A DNA stretch of 64,000 bases from Streptomyces sp. XD-27 (GTDB taxonomy: Bacteria > Actinomycetota > Actinomycetes > Streptomycetales > Streptomycetaceae): the NCBI RefSeq assembly GCF_030553055.1, contig NZ_CP130713.1:3968001-4032000 (forward strand). Direction: 5' to 3'. The notes under the pieces are model-generated. The model searched no databases, was not told the DNA's origin, and saw only the letters and a program-made list of their open reading frames with translations. A program made the position numbers and the translations under genes. Positions 51,373 to 59,682 of this stretch are shown here, piece by piece; position 1 is the stretch's first letter, and every line of letters starts with the position of its first letter.

Positions 51373-51431
51373 CCCGCCTCACATACGGATCCGTTTCCGC
51401 CCGTTGCCCCCCCTACAGGCGGAGCGGATCG

Positions 51432-51490
51432 GACGGGCCGTTCCCGGTCACATCAGGGACCCGAAAGGGGCTGACCGGGAACGGCCCGTC
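51432..51490. terminator. bidirectional terminator between convergent genes
   Basis: A perfect 19-bp stem, GACGGGCCGTTCCCGGTCA at 51432-51450 with its complement at 51472-51490, loop of 21 nt. It abuts the stop codon of the minus-strand gene and follows the DUF4232 gene by 59 bp. Confidence 0.88.
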
Positions 51491-51491
51491 G

Positions 51492-53324
51492 TCATGCCGT
51501 CGCCTCGTCCATCCCGGCCAGCACCAGCGGCAGCCGGTCCGCGCCCCCCTCGGCGATCCGCACCGGAACGCCCCAGTCCTGCTGGTGCACATGGCACGCC
51601 GGGTACTCGTTTTCTGGATCGTCGTCGCAGGACGCGGCCATCGCGGAGACGTGCAGCACGCCCTCGGTGATGCCGTCGGCCAGGACCAGTTCGCGGCTGA
51701 GGTCCGTGCCCGGCCCCGCGCCGTCGGCGAGCAGTTCGGGCGGGGTGGAGCTGACCAGCAGCCGGGTGGAGGGTCCGTAGCGCGTGTCGAGTTTCTGGCC
51801 CGCGGGCGCCTGGAAGACCACGTCCAGCCGGAGCGCGCCGGGTGCGACCTCGGTGGCCGCCCGCTGCGTACGGTGGGCCACCGCCTCGACCCGGACCGCC
51901 TCCTCGGGCAGCCGCAGCCGGGTCAGCCGGTGCCGCGCGGACTCGACGACGACGATGTCGCCGTCGGCGAGCACCGCCCCGGAGGGCTCCCGCAGGTCCG
52001 TGGCCAACGTGCTGACCTCGTCGGTCGCCGGGTCGTAGCGGCGCAGCGCGTGGTTGTACGTGTCGGTGACGGCGACGGAGCCGTCGGGCAGGGCGGTGAC
52101 GCCCAGCGGGTGCTGGAACAGCGCCTCGGCGGCCGGTCCGTCCCGGTGCCCGAAGTCGAACAGGCCGGTGCCGACCGCCGTGCGGACCGCGAAGCCGTCG
52201 GCGCGGTCGGGGTCGCGCTCGACCCACCGCAGCGCCGAGGTCTCGGAGTCGGCGATCCACAGCCGGTCCGCGGTGGCGGCCAGCCCGGACGGCTGCGCGA
52301 ACCACGCCTCGGCCGCGGGCCCGTCGACCAGGCCCTCGTTGGTGGTGCCGGCGGCCGCCTCGACGGTCCCGGTCTCCGGGTCGTACGTCCACAGCTGGTG
52401 GACGCCCGCCATGGCGATCCACAGCCGGTCCGCGAACCACGCGACGTCCCAGGGCGAGGACAGGTCCACCTCGCGGGCGGGCCCGGACGTCGGCGAGCCC
52501 TGCCACCACTGGGAGCCCGTCCCGGCCAGGGTGGTGGTCCTCCCCGTCTCCGGGTCGAAGCGGCGCAGGGCGTGGTTGACGGTGTCGGCGACCGCCACCG
52601 TCCCGTCCGGCAGCAGTGCCAGCCCCTGCGGCTCCTGGAACCGGGCCCGGCGCGGGTCGCCGTCCGTCAGCCCGCGGTCGCCCTGCCCGATCCTGCGCAG
52701 CACTGTCTCCCCGTCGGCGGCCAGCTCCACGAGCTGGTGCCGCGTGGTGTCGGACACCAGGTAGGTGCCTGCGGGCAGGCGCAGCGCCTTGCCGGGGAAG
52801 CGCAGATCGGTGGCGACCGGCTCCGGCGGCACATACGGACCGTCGCCGCGCCGCAGGGTGCCCTTGGCGGCGTGCTCGGTCTCCAGTTCCTCCACCAGCG
52901 CGGCGATGGCGTGCGCGTGGCCCTCGCCGGCGTGCTGGGCGACGACGTACCCCTCGGGATCGATGACGACGAGGGTCGGCCAGGCCCGTACCGCGTACTG
53001 CTTCCAGGTCGCCAGCTCCGGGTCGTCCAGGACGGGGTGGTGCACCTCGTACCGCTCGACGGCGTCGACCACGGCCTGGTGCTCGGCCTCGTGCACGAAC
53101 TTCGGCGAGTGCACGCCCACGATCACCACGGTGTCGCGGTGCTTCTCCTCCAGCTCCCGCAGCTCGTCCAGGACGTGCAGGCAGTTCACACAGCAGAACG
53201 TCCAGAAGTCGAGGATGACGATGCGGCCCCGCAGGTCGGCGAGGGTGAGGTCGTTGCCGCCGGTGTTGAGCCAGCCGCCCTTGCCGATCAGCTCGGGAGC
53301 GCGGACGCGTGCACGTGTTGCCAT
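51492..53324 (-). CDS. thioredoxin-fold plus NHL-repeat protein (NHLRC2-like)
   Basis: 610 residues. An N-terminal thioredoxin-like/AhpC-TSA domain (about 1-150) holds the active-site motif FWTFCCVNCLHVLDEL, and NHL beta-propeller repeats follow (RFQEPQGLALLPDGTVAVAD, FQHPLGVTALPDGSVAVTD), ending in a small C-terminal beta domain. The layout equals animal NHLRC2 and its bacterial homologues, suspected thiol oxidoreductases. No signal peptide. ATG at 53324 lacks a ribosome site; ATG at 53339 is an alternative, and the upstream TTTGATAT suggests a leaderless start. The frame is open further upstream without a better start. Confidence 0.88.
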   Translation of the reverse strand: MATRARVRAPELIGKGGWLNTGGNDLTLADLRGRIVILDFWTFCCVNCLHVLDELRELEEKHRDTVVIVGVHSPKFVHEAEHQAVVDAVERYEVHHPVLDDPELATWKQYAVRAWPTLVVIDPEGYVVAQHAGEGHAHAIAALVEELETEHAAKGTLRRGDGPYVPPEPVATDLRFPGKALRLPAGTYLVSDTTRHQLVELAADGETVLRRIGQGDRGLTDGDPRRARFQEPQGLALLPDGTVAVADTVNHALRRFDPETGRTTTLAGTGSQWWQGSPTSGPAREVDLSSPWDVAWFADRLWIAMAGVHQLWTYDPETGTVEAAAGTTNEGLVDGPAAEAWFAQPSGLAATADRLWIADSETSALRWVERDPDRADGFAVRTAVGTGLFDFGHRDGPAAEALFQHPLGVTALPDGSVAVTDTYNHALRRYDPATDEVSTLATDLREPSGAVLADGDIVVVESARHRLTRLRLPEEAVRVEAVAHRTQRAATEVAPGALRLDVVFQAPAGQKLDTRYGPSTRLLVSSTPPELLADGAGPGTDLSRELVLADGITEGVLHVSAMAASCDDDPENEYPACHVHQQDWGVPVRIAEGGADRLPLVLAGMDEATA

Positions 53325-53473
53325 GCCGATATCAAACATCACGGGGGCGGCGGCGCATTCCCGGACGCCGCGCGTTTCCGGACCGGGGCGGTACCGGGGA
53401 CGTCCTGGGCCGTACCGAGGCCGTCGTCCTGGGGCCGTGCCGGGGCCCGTCAGGTGGCCTGTCCGCGCGTGGC

Positions 53474-54292
53474 CTACCGGCGCGGCGTGGGCAGGCCCAG
53501 GAGTCGGTCCTTCAGGGCCGGGAACTCCTCGCGGGTCTTGGCCACCCGCGCCAGGTCCAGTTCGACGTCGAGCACCTGCTCGTCCGGCCCCGCCTCGGCG
53601 AGCACCTCGCCCCACGGGTCGACGACGATGCTGTGTCCGGCCTGCTCCACCCCGGCGTGCGTACCCGCGGTGCCGCAGGCCAGGACGTACGCCTGGTTCT
53701 CCACCGCGCGGGCGCGGGCCAGCAGGGTCCAGTGCTCGCGCCGCCGGGCGGGCCAGCCCGCCGGGATCACCAGCAGCTGCGCGCCCGCGTCCACCAGCAG
53801 CCGGAACAGCTCGGGGAAGCGCAGGTCGTAGCAGGTGGCCAGGCCGATCGTGGTGTCCGGGAGGACGGCGGTGGCGATCTCCTCGCCCGCGCCCATCATG
53901 ACGGCCTCGCCCTTGTCGAAGCCGAAGCGGTGGATCTTGCGGTACGTACGGGCCAGTTCGCCGTCCGGGGAGAACAGCAGCGAGGTGTTGAACAGCGGCC
54001 CCTCCCTCTCAGCGGAGCCGCTGGCGGACGCCGCCCGCTCCACGATGGACCCCGCGTGCAGCCACACCCCGGCGTCGCGCGCGGCCGCCGACATGGCCTT
54101 CGCCGTCGGGCCGTCCAGCGGCTCGGCCTCGGTGGCGAACGACTCGTACGCGAACGCGCCCACCGGCCACAGTTCGGGCAGGACGACCAGATCGGCTCCG
54201 GCCTGTGCACGGACGAGCGCGGCCGCCCGCGCCCGGCGGTTTTCCACCGACTCGTCCGGGTCCACACCGATCTGGATCAAGGAGGCGCGCAC
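53474..54292 (-). CDS. carbon-nitrogen hydrolase (nitrilase superfamily, Nit2-like)
   Basis: 272 residues. The Glu-Lys-Cys triad is visible in VVLPELWPVG, TYRKIHRFGF and IGLATCYDLRFPELFR. The pattern is closest to omega-amidase/Nit2-type or deaminated-glutathione amidases, which hydrolyse amides of small carboxylic acids. GTG at 54292; GAGAGCGGTGG upstream serves as a weak ribosome site. It lies upstream of the NHL gene on the same strand with a 149-bp gap, so co-transcription is uncertain. Confidence 0.88.
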   Translation of the reverse strand: MRASLIQIGVDPDESVENRRARAAALVRAQAGADLVVLPELWPVGAFAYESFATEAEPLDGPTAKAMSAAARDAGVWLHAGSIVERAASASGSAEREGPLFNTSLLFSPDGELARTYRKIHRFGFDKGEAVMMGAGEEIATAVLPDTTIGLATCYDLRFPELFRLLVDAGAQLLVIPAGWPARRREHWTLLARARAVENQAYVLACGTAGTHAGVEQAGHSIVVDPWGEVLAEAGPDEQVLDVELDLARVAKTREEFPALKDRLLGLPTPRR

Positions 54293-54438
54293 ACTACCAC
54301 CGCTCTCAGCTATCGAGCCGTCAATCGGGGCCTACGATCAGTTGCGAAAGCACTGCCGGGGTACTCCCGCGCAGCGTAACTTAAACGCCAGACAGCCAGA
54401 CAGCACCCAGCCCGCGTATCAACCGCCCGAGGGGTCCC

Positions 54439-55266
54439 GTGACCGTCCATCCCAGCCTTCAGACCTCCATCGACGCCTGGACCCACTCCATCGAGGCGAT
54501 ATCCGCGTTGGTCACCCCACTCGTCGAGGGCGAGTGGAACCGGGCCACCGAGTGCCCAGGCTGGTCGGTGCGCGACATCGTCTCCCATGTCATCGGCCTG
54601 GAGTGCGAGATGCTGGGCGATCCGCGTCCGATCCACTCGCTGCCGCGCGATCTGTTCCACGTCAAGGACGAGCTCTCCCGCTACATGGAGGTGCAGGTCG
54701 ACGTGCGGCGCTGCCACACCGCGCCGGAGATGACGTCCGAACTGGAGTACACGATCATCCGCCGGTCCCGGCAGCTGCGGAACGAGAAGCGGCAGCCGGA
54801 CACGGTGATCCGCACCGTGCTGGGCGGCCAGGAGATGCCTCTCGAACGGGCCCTGAAGCTGCGGGCGTTCGACGTGTGGGTGCACGAGCAGGATCTGCGC
54901 CGGGCCCTGGGGCAGCCCGGCAACCTGGACTCGCCGGGTGGCCACATCGCCCGGGACGTGCTGCTCGCGGGGCTGCCGTCGGTGGTCGGCGAGCGGGCGG
55001 GCGCGCCCGCGGGCTCGGCGGTCGTCGTCGACGTGAACGGGCCGCTGGAGTTCATGCGTACGGTCCGGGTGGACGCCGAGGGCAAGACGACGGTCGACGG
55101 CAGCGTCTCGCTGGGCCCGGCCGTGACGCTCGCGCTGGACTGGGAGACGTATCTGCGGCTGGCCTGCGGGCGGGTACGGCCGGAGGCCGTGGCGGAGCGG
55201 GTCAAGATCGAGGGTGATCAGGAGCTGGCGCGCGCGATCCTGGCGGACTTCGCGGTGACGCCGTAG
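54439..55266 (+). CDS. DinB/maleylpyruvate isomerase-family (mycothiol-type) protein
   Basis: 275 residues. An N-terminal DinB-like four-helix domain (about 10-170) includes EWNRATECPGWSVRDIVSHVIGLE, with the family His/Trp pattern, and RAFDVWVHEQDLRRALGQPG with further metal-ligand His. A C-terminal sterol-carrier-like domain follows (VVVDVNGPLEFMRTVRVD). The family includes mycothiol-dependent maleylpyruvate isomerase and other thiol transferases. GTG at 54439 follows GAGGGGTCCC. Its last codons and stop lie inside a 16-bp tandem repeat. Confidence 0.85.
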   Translation: MTVHPSLQTSIDAWTHSIEAISALVTPLVEGEWNRATECPGWSVRDIVSHVIGLECEMLGDPRPIHSLPRDLFHVKDELSRYMEVQVDVRRCHTAPEMTSELEYTIIRRSRQLRNEKRQPDTVIRTVLGGQEMPLERALKLRAFDVWVHEQDLRRALGQPGNLDSPGGHIARDVLLAGLPSVVGERAGAPAGSAVVVDVNGPLEFMRTVRVDAEGKTTVDGSVSLGPAVTLALDWETYLRLACGRVRPEAVAERVKIEGDQELARAILADFAVTP

Positions 55267-55317
55267 CACGGTGACGCCGTAGCACGGTGACGCCTTAGCG
55301 GGGTGACGCCGTAGCGC
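55254..55317 (+). repeat. 16-bp tandem repeat x4 covering a stop codon
   Basis: Four 16-bp units of GGTGACGCCGTAGCAC (with changes in units 3 and 4) start inside the last codons of the DinB/MDMPI-type gene. The first unit supplies its TAG. Because 16 is not a multiple of three, the later copies place TAG-type stops in other frames. The array ends 8 bp before parS. Confidence 0.92.
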
Positions 55318-55325
55318 GGACGCGG

Positions 55326-55341
55326 TGTTTCACGTGAAACA
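55326..55341. other. parS: parS centromere site (ParB binding)
   Basis: TGTTTCACGTGAAACA is an exact match to the 16-bp parS consensus used by chromosomal ParB. The symmetry extends to a 22-bp perfect palindrome, 55323-55344. Streptomyces parS sites cluster around oriC, so this places the window in the origin region. It is intergenic between the DinB/MDMPI gene and the convergent PLP-enzyme gene. I found no second copy in the window. Confidence 0.93.
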
Positions 55342-55405
55342 CCGTCGGCGGAGCGCCCTGCCGCGTGACATCGCGGAACAGGGCGCGGACACGCCGAGCC
55401 ATACG

Positions 55406-56494
55406 TCAGACGTTGGCGCCCCGGGCCGCCACAGCCCACCGGTCGACCACCACGCCGCCCCTGGTCACCAGGAGCTCATCGGCCAGATTCACCGCCGTAC
55501 ACACGTGGTTGGGCGCGACGGCCAGGAGCGAGCCGGGCCGCGGCGGCACGGTGCCGGGCTCCACCGTGACGACGGCGTGGTGCTCGGACAGCGAGGTGAC
55601 AACTGCGCCGGGCAGCTCCGGAAGGAGACCGTGGCCGGGCACGTGCGACGAGGTGTCCGTACCGAGGATCTTGCTGCCCGCGTCGAGGACGAAGCGGTCG
55701 GGGGCCGGCACGCTGACCACCGTGGCGGCGGCCGCCAGGGCGACGTCCTGAACGGTGCAGCTGCCCAGCGCGACCTGGGTCGCGTCGTTGAAGACGTAGA
55801 CCCCGGGCCGCAGTTCGTTGACCACACCGGCCCGCGCCGTACCCGCGGTGGGGGTGGAGCCGCCGCTGATCACGGGAGCCGCCAGACCGATGCCCTCGAT
55901 GGCGCGGGCCGCGTCACCCAGCGCGCGCTCCTCGTCGCGGGCCGCGGACTCCCGGGCCTCGGGCCCGTACCCGTGGCCAGGGAAGGTGAAGACGCCCCGC
56001 ACCAGCAGTCCCGCATCGGTGGCCGCCCGTGCCACGGCCGCCGCACGGTCGGGGGCCACGCCCGTGCGGTGGTGGCCGCTGTCGATCTCGATCAGGACCT
56101 GGAGCGGCCGCGCGCCATCGCGCACAGCGCGCCCCAACTGGGCCGCGCCCTCGGCCGAGTCCACCCCCACGCTCAGCGTGACCCGCTCGGCCAGGCTCCG
56201 CAGCCGCCGCGCCTTGGCATCGTCCACCCAGAGCGGGTAGGCGATGAAGAGGTCCTCGACCCCCGCGTCCGCGAAGATCTCGGCCTCGCCGAGGGTCGCG
56301 ACGCTGAGCCCCGTCGCCCCCGCGCGGAGCTGCAACTCCGCCAGACGCGGGCTCTTGTGGGTCTTCGCGTGCGGCCGCAGCGCGAAGCCGTGGGCGCGGG
56401 CCCGGTCGGCCATCCTGGCGATGTTGCGCTCCAGGATGTCCGCGTCCACTACCAGCGCCGGTGTGCTCACGCCCGCGGGCGGCCGAATCGTCAC
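55406..56494 (-). CDS. D-threonine aldolase/D-serine dehydratase-like PLP enzyme
   Basis: 362 residues, alanine-racemase-type TIM barrel plus C-terminal beta domain of the DSD1/D-threonine aldolase family. The PLP lysine is in LRPHAKTHKSPRLAELQL; other features are VLIEIDSGHHRTGV, ISGGSTPTAG and ELRPGVYVFND, with the C-terminal metal site SLSEHHAVV and the later APNHVCTAVNLAD. It should act on a D-amino acid or beta-hydroxy amino acid. GTG at 56494 follows AGGAG at 8 nt. Upstream on the same strand are a GntR regulator and an MFS transporter, which may import its substrate. Confidence 0.88.
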   Translation of the reverse strand: MTIRPPAGVSTPALVVDADILERNIARMADRARAHGFALRPHAKTHKSPRLAELQLRAGATGLSVATLGEAEIFADAGVEDLFIAYPLWVDDAKARRLRSLAERVTLSVGVDSAEGAAQLGRAVRDGARPLQVLIEIDSGHHRTGVAPDRAAAVARAATDAGLLVRGVFTFPGHGYGPEARESAARDEERALGDAARAIEGIGLAAPVISGGSTPTAGTARAGVVNELRPGVYVFNDATQVALGSCTVQDVALAAAATVVSVPAPDRFVLDAGSKILGTDTSSHVPGHGLLPELPGAVVTSLSEHHAVVTVEPGTVPPRPGSLLAVAPNHVCTAVNLADELLVTRGGVVVDRWAVAARGANV

Positions 56495-56495
56495 G

Positions 56496-56573
56496 TCATC
56501 GCTCCTGGAACTCGGTCATCAGTACGGGCACATAATGGGGGATACAGGCCGCCACGTCACGATCCGTCCACAT
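56496..56573 (-). other. possible 25-residue leader ORF
   Basis: An ATG at 56573 opens a 25-codon frame ending at TGA (56496-56498), one base before the GTG of the PLP-enzyme gene. The peptide contains Trp, Cys, His and Tyr (MWTDRDVAACIPHYVPVL then a short tail). No strong ribosome site. It may be a leader peptide, a remnant or chance. Confidence 0.3.
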
Positions 56574-56607
56574 GGTGACGCCGGCCTGGCCATCCCGTAC
56601 GGGGCCG

Positions 56608-57933
56608 TCAGACCGGCACATGCACCGCCTCCACGCGGCTGGCCACCACCCGCTCCCGCTCGCGCCGGTGCGCCCGGCCCCACAGGCGCAGGATCTGGCT
56701 CAGGCCCAGCGCCTGGAGGACGAAGACGGAGGAGAAGGCGATCCGGTAGTCGTCGCCCGTGGCGTCGAGGAGGAGGCCGACGGCCAGCAGCGTCATCATG
56801 GAGGCCGTGAAACCGCCCATGTTGACGATGCCCGAGGCGGTGCCGAGCCGCTCCGGCGGGTTCGCGGGCCGCGCGAAGTCGAAGCCGATCATGGAGGCAG
56901 GGCCGCAGGCCCCGAGCACGACGCACAGCGCGATCAGCACCAGGCGCGGGGCGTGCTCCCCCGGCCAGGCCAGGACACCGCCCCACAGCAGCGCGGTGGC
57001 GGCGACCGTGCCGAGGGCCAGCGGGGCCCGGGCGGCGTGGTGCCGGGCGATGATCTGCCCGTAGACCAGGCCGACCGCCATGTTCGACAGCACGATGAGG
57101 GTCAGCAGCTCGCTGGCCACGGCCCGGTCCAGCCCCTGCGCCTGGACCAGGAACGGCATCCCCCACAGCAGCAGGAAGACCATCGCCGGGAACTGGGTGG
57201 TGAAGTGCACCCACATCCCCAGCCGGGTGCCGGGCTCGCGCCAGGCCGCGGCGATCTGCCGCCGTACGAAGCCCTTGTCGGCGTGCGCGGCCGGCGGCGG
57301 CTCGTACCCCTCTGGGTGGTCGCGCAGGAACAGCAGCGCCAGGACCAGCACCAGCACGCCGCCGAGGGCGCTGCCCGCGAAGGTCGGGGTCCAGCCGAAG
57401 CGGTGCAGCAGCTGGGCCAGCACCAGCGTCGAGATCAGGTTGCCCGCCATGCCGAAGAGCGCGGCGGTCTGCGCGATCAGCGGACCGCGGCGGGCCGGGA
57501 ACCAGCGCGCGCCCAGCCGCAGCACGCTGATGAACGTCATCGCGTCGCCGCAGCCGAGCAGGGCGCGGGAGGCGAGCGCCATGCCGTAGGAGTGGGACAG
57601 CGCGAAGCCCAACTGCCCGGTCGTGTACAGCACGATGCCCATGACGAGCACCTTGCGGGTGCCGAGCCGGTCGACCAGCAGGCCGACGGGTATCTGCATC
57701 CCGGCGTACACCAGCAGCTGGAGTATGGAGAAGGTGGACAGCGCCGAGGCGCCGACGTCGAACCGGTCCGCGGCGTCCAGCCCCGCCACGCCCAGACTCG
57801 TGCGGTACGTGATCGCCACGAAGTAGATCGAGACACCCAGGCCCCAGACGGCCATCGCACGCCGACCACCGGGCGGGTCCCCCGGCAGCGCGGGGCCGCC
57901 GCCGGTGCGGCTCGCCCCGGAGGAGACGCTCAT
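56608..57933 (-). CDS. MFS transporter
   Basis: 441 residues with 12 predicted membrane helices. Conserved MFS signatures include VGLLVDRLGTRKVLVMG (loop 2-3, motif A) and the helix 4/5 region SRALLGCGDAMTFISVLRLG. It resembles organophosphate/anion or aromatic-acid symporters (ACS-like). ATG at 57933 overlaps the GntR stop (ATGA), so the two are coupled. The substrate is probably set by the GntR and the downstream amino-acid enzyme, such as a D-amino acid or organic acid; this is inference. Confidence 0.87.
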   Translation of the reverse strand: MSVSSGASRTGGGPALPGDPPGGRRAMAVWGLGVSIYFVAITYRTSLGVAGLDAADRFDVGASALSTFSILQLLVYAGMQIPVGLLVDRLGTRKVLVMGIVLYTTGQLGFALSHSYGMALASRALLGCGDAMTFISVLRLGARWFPARRGPLIAQTAALFGMAGNLISTLVLAQLLHRFGWTPTFAGSALGGVLVLVLALLFLRDHPEGYEPPPAAHADKGFVRRQIAAAWREPGTRLGMWVHFTTQFPAMVFLLLWGMPFLVQAQGLDRAVASELLTLIVLSNMAVGLVYGQIIARHHAARAPLALGTVAATALLWGGVLAWPGEHAPRLVLIALCVVLGACGPASMIGFDFARPANPPERLGTASGIVNMGGFTASMMTLLAVGLLLDATGDDYRIAFSSVFVLQALGLSQILRLWGRAHRRERERVVASRVEAVHVPV

Positions 57934-58601
57934 CGCGCCTCGCCCCGCGCCAGGTTCTTCACCCAGCTGACGTGCCGGTGTACGACGGCGGCGGCCGCGT
58001 CCGCGTCACCGCCGCGCAGCGCCCGCAGGATCTCCCCGTGTTCGGCGATGTTCTTGGCGATGCGGTCCGGGTGCGCGTGCATCACGGCCACGCCCATGCG
58101 CAACTGCCGGTCGCGCAGCTGGTCGTAGAGCCGGGAGAGGATCTGGTTGCCCGCGTGCCGCACGATCTCGGCGTGGAAGCACCGGTCGCTGACCGCCACC
58201 GCCGCGAGATCCCCGGCCGCCGCCTCCCGCTCCTGCCGCTCCAGCAGCTCCTCGAGCCGGGCGAGCAACGACGGGGGCGCGGGCACGGCCTTGCGGGCGG
58301 CGTGCTCCTCCACCAGCAGGCGCGTCTCGACCACGTCGGCGATCTCCTGCGCGGACACCGGCAGGACCAGCGCGCCCTTCTTCGGATAGAGCTTGATCAG
58401 CCCTTCCACCTCAAGCCGGAGCAACGCCTCCCGCACCGGCGTCCGCGACACCCCGACGGCTTCGGCGAGATCCCCCTCGGTGAGCAGCGTCCCACCCTCG
58501 TAGCTCCGGTCGAGAACCCCCTGCTTGACGTGCGCGTAGACCCGCTCGGCGGCGGGGGGTTGCTTGGCGGGAGCGGAGGCTGGGGCGGCGGCGGAGGGCA
58601 T
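57930..58601 (-). CDS. GntR-family regulator (FCD/FadR subfamily)
   Basis: 223 residues. An N-terminal winged helix (ERVYAHVKQGVLDRSYEGGT ... EAVGVSRTPVREALLRLEVE) is followed by an FCD effector domain with the metal-binding pattern (FHAEIVRHAGNQIL, HGEILRALRGGD). ATG at 58601 is chosen because TATGCT (minus strand, 58608-58613) ends 6 nt before it, fitting a leaderless transcript; GTG at 58607 is possible. It overlaps the MFS gene. Sequences rich in GTAT/ATAC just upstream (58611-58628) are candidate operators. Confidence 0.88.
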   Translation of the reverse strand: MPSAAAPASAPAKQPPAAERVYAHVKQGVLDRSYEGGTLLTEGDLAEAVGVSRTPVREALLRLEVEGLIKLYPKKGALVLPVSAQEIADVVETRLLVEEHAARKAVPAPPSLLARLEELLERQEREAAAGDLAAVAVSDRCFHAEIVRHAGNQILSRLYDQLRDRQLRMGVAVMHAHPDRIAKNIAEHGEILRALRGGDADAAAAVVHRHVSWVKNLARGEAR

Positions 58602-58607
58602 GCGCAC

Positions 58608-58628
58608 AGCATAGATACAACACGTATA
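58608..58628 (-). promoter_or_regulatory. leaderless promoter and candidate GntR site
   Basis: On the minus strand, TATGCT (58608-58613) is a -10-like hexamer 6 nt before the GntR ATG. Just upstream are TTGTATC and CGTATACG, the AT-rich TAC/GTA pattern bound by FadR-type GntR proteins, suggesting autoregulation. Confidence 0.4.
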
Positions 58629-58673
58629 CGCGCACAGGGCCCGTCCACGATCCGGACCGGCAGGTGGGCAGGC

Positions 58674-59510
58674 TCAGGCCACCGGCACACCCGCGGCCGC
58701 GAGCCGCCGGATCACCTGCCGGTAGGCGGGCGCGCAGCGGTCGACGTCCGCGCGCCCCATCCACTCGACTTCCGCGATCTCGCGCCCGGGAACCGGGTCG
58801 GCGTCCTCCGGCCCGCCGGTGAAGCACCGCATCCGCAGCGGGCGGCCGTTCTGCCCGTGGGCGACGTCATGGACGGTGAACGCCTCGGTCAGCGCGTCGG
58901 CGTCCACCACGACTCCCAGTTCCTCGGCCAGTTCGCGGGCCAGCGCCTGCGGCGCGGTCTCGCCCGCCTCGTACTTCCCGCCGGGCAGATAGAAGACCTC
59001 CCTGCCCTTGGTCCGTACGTTCAGCACCCGCCCGTCCCGTACGCACAGCCAGGCCACGGATTCCAGCGGCGCGGGCCGGCACAGCGCAACAAGCTCGTGT
59101 CCGGTCTCCTCGTCCATCCGCCGCCCGCGCTCCACGAACCCCATGCGCTCGTAGAACCGGCGGGCGCGGAGGTTCCGCTCGAAGACCTCCAGCGTCATCT
59201 CGCCGTGCAAGGTGACGGCGTGCTCCACCAGATCCCGCCCGACCCCGGTCCCCTGCGCCTCCGGCGCGACGAACAGCCCACCGATCTCGGCCTCCAGCAG
59301 CCCGAGCAGCCCGACGACGGCGCCCTCCGCGGACTCGGCGACCCAGTTGTCGGCGTGCACGAGATACACCTCCCGGATCTTGCGGGCCCGGGTGCCCTCG
59401 CCCTCCCCGCCGATGAACGGGTGCGCGGCCTTCGAGGCCCGCGACCACAGATCGACCACGGCTTCCTCGTCGGCCGGCCGGTAGGGGCGAATGATCGTTT
59501 CCGAGCTCAT
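58674..59510 (-). CDS. GNAT acetyltransferase fused to a Nudix hydrolase
   Basis: 278 residues with two enzyme domains in one chain. Residues 1-145 are a GNAT fold: IIRPYRPADEEAVVDLWSRA, then FVAPEAQGTGVGRDLVEHAV (acetyl-CoA pyrophosphate loop, QGTGVG), and NLRARRFYERMGFVE. Residues about 155-278 are a Nudix domain with an exact Nudix box, GKYEAGET then APQALARELAEELGV. It should acetylate one substrate and hydrolyse a nucleotide-diphosphate-linked one; whether the two are related is unknown. ATG at 59510 has only GGTCGG upstream. It diverges from a methyltransferase gene. Confidence 0.88.
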   Translation of the reverse strand: MSSETIIRPYRPADEEAVVDLWSRASKAAHPFIGGEGEGTRARKIREVYLVHADNWVAESAEGAVVGLLGLLEAEIGGLFVAPEAQGTGVGRDLVEHAVTLHGEMTLEVFERNLRARRFYERMGFVERGRRMDEETGHELVALCRPAPLESVAWLCVRDGRVLNVRTKGREVFYLPGGKYEAGETAPQALARELAEELGVVVDADALTEAFTVHDVAHGQNGRPLRMRCFTGGPEDADPVPGREIAEVEWMGRADVDRCAPAYRQVIRRLAAAGVPVA

Positions 59511-59682
59511 CCGACCGACCGTAGGCAGCGCGGAGGGCCCGCGCAAACGCCTTTACAGGGCCCGTCACCTGTCCCGCCCGCCCCGGCTGCGGCGCCGGGC
59601 GCGCCCGCTTACGCTCGCCCCGAGGGGGCGCCCGCATCCGCGTAGACCACGCCGAGACAGCCGAGACACCGGAGAACCGCGC

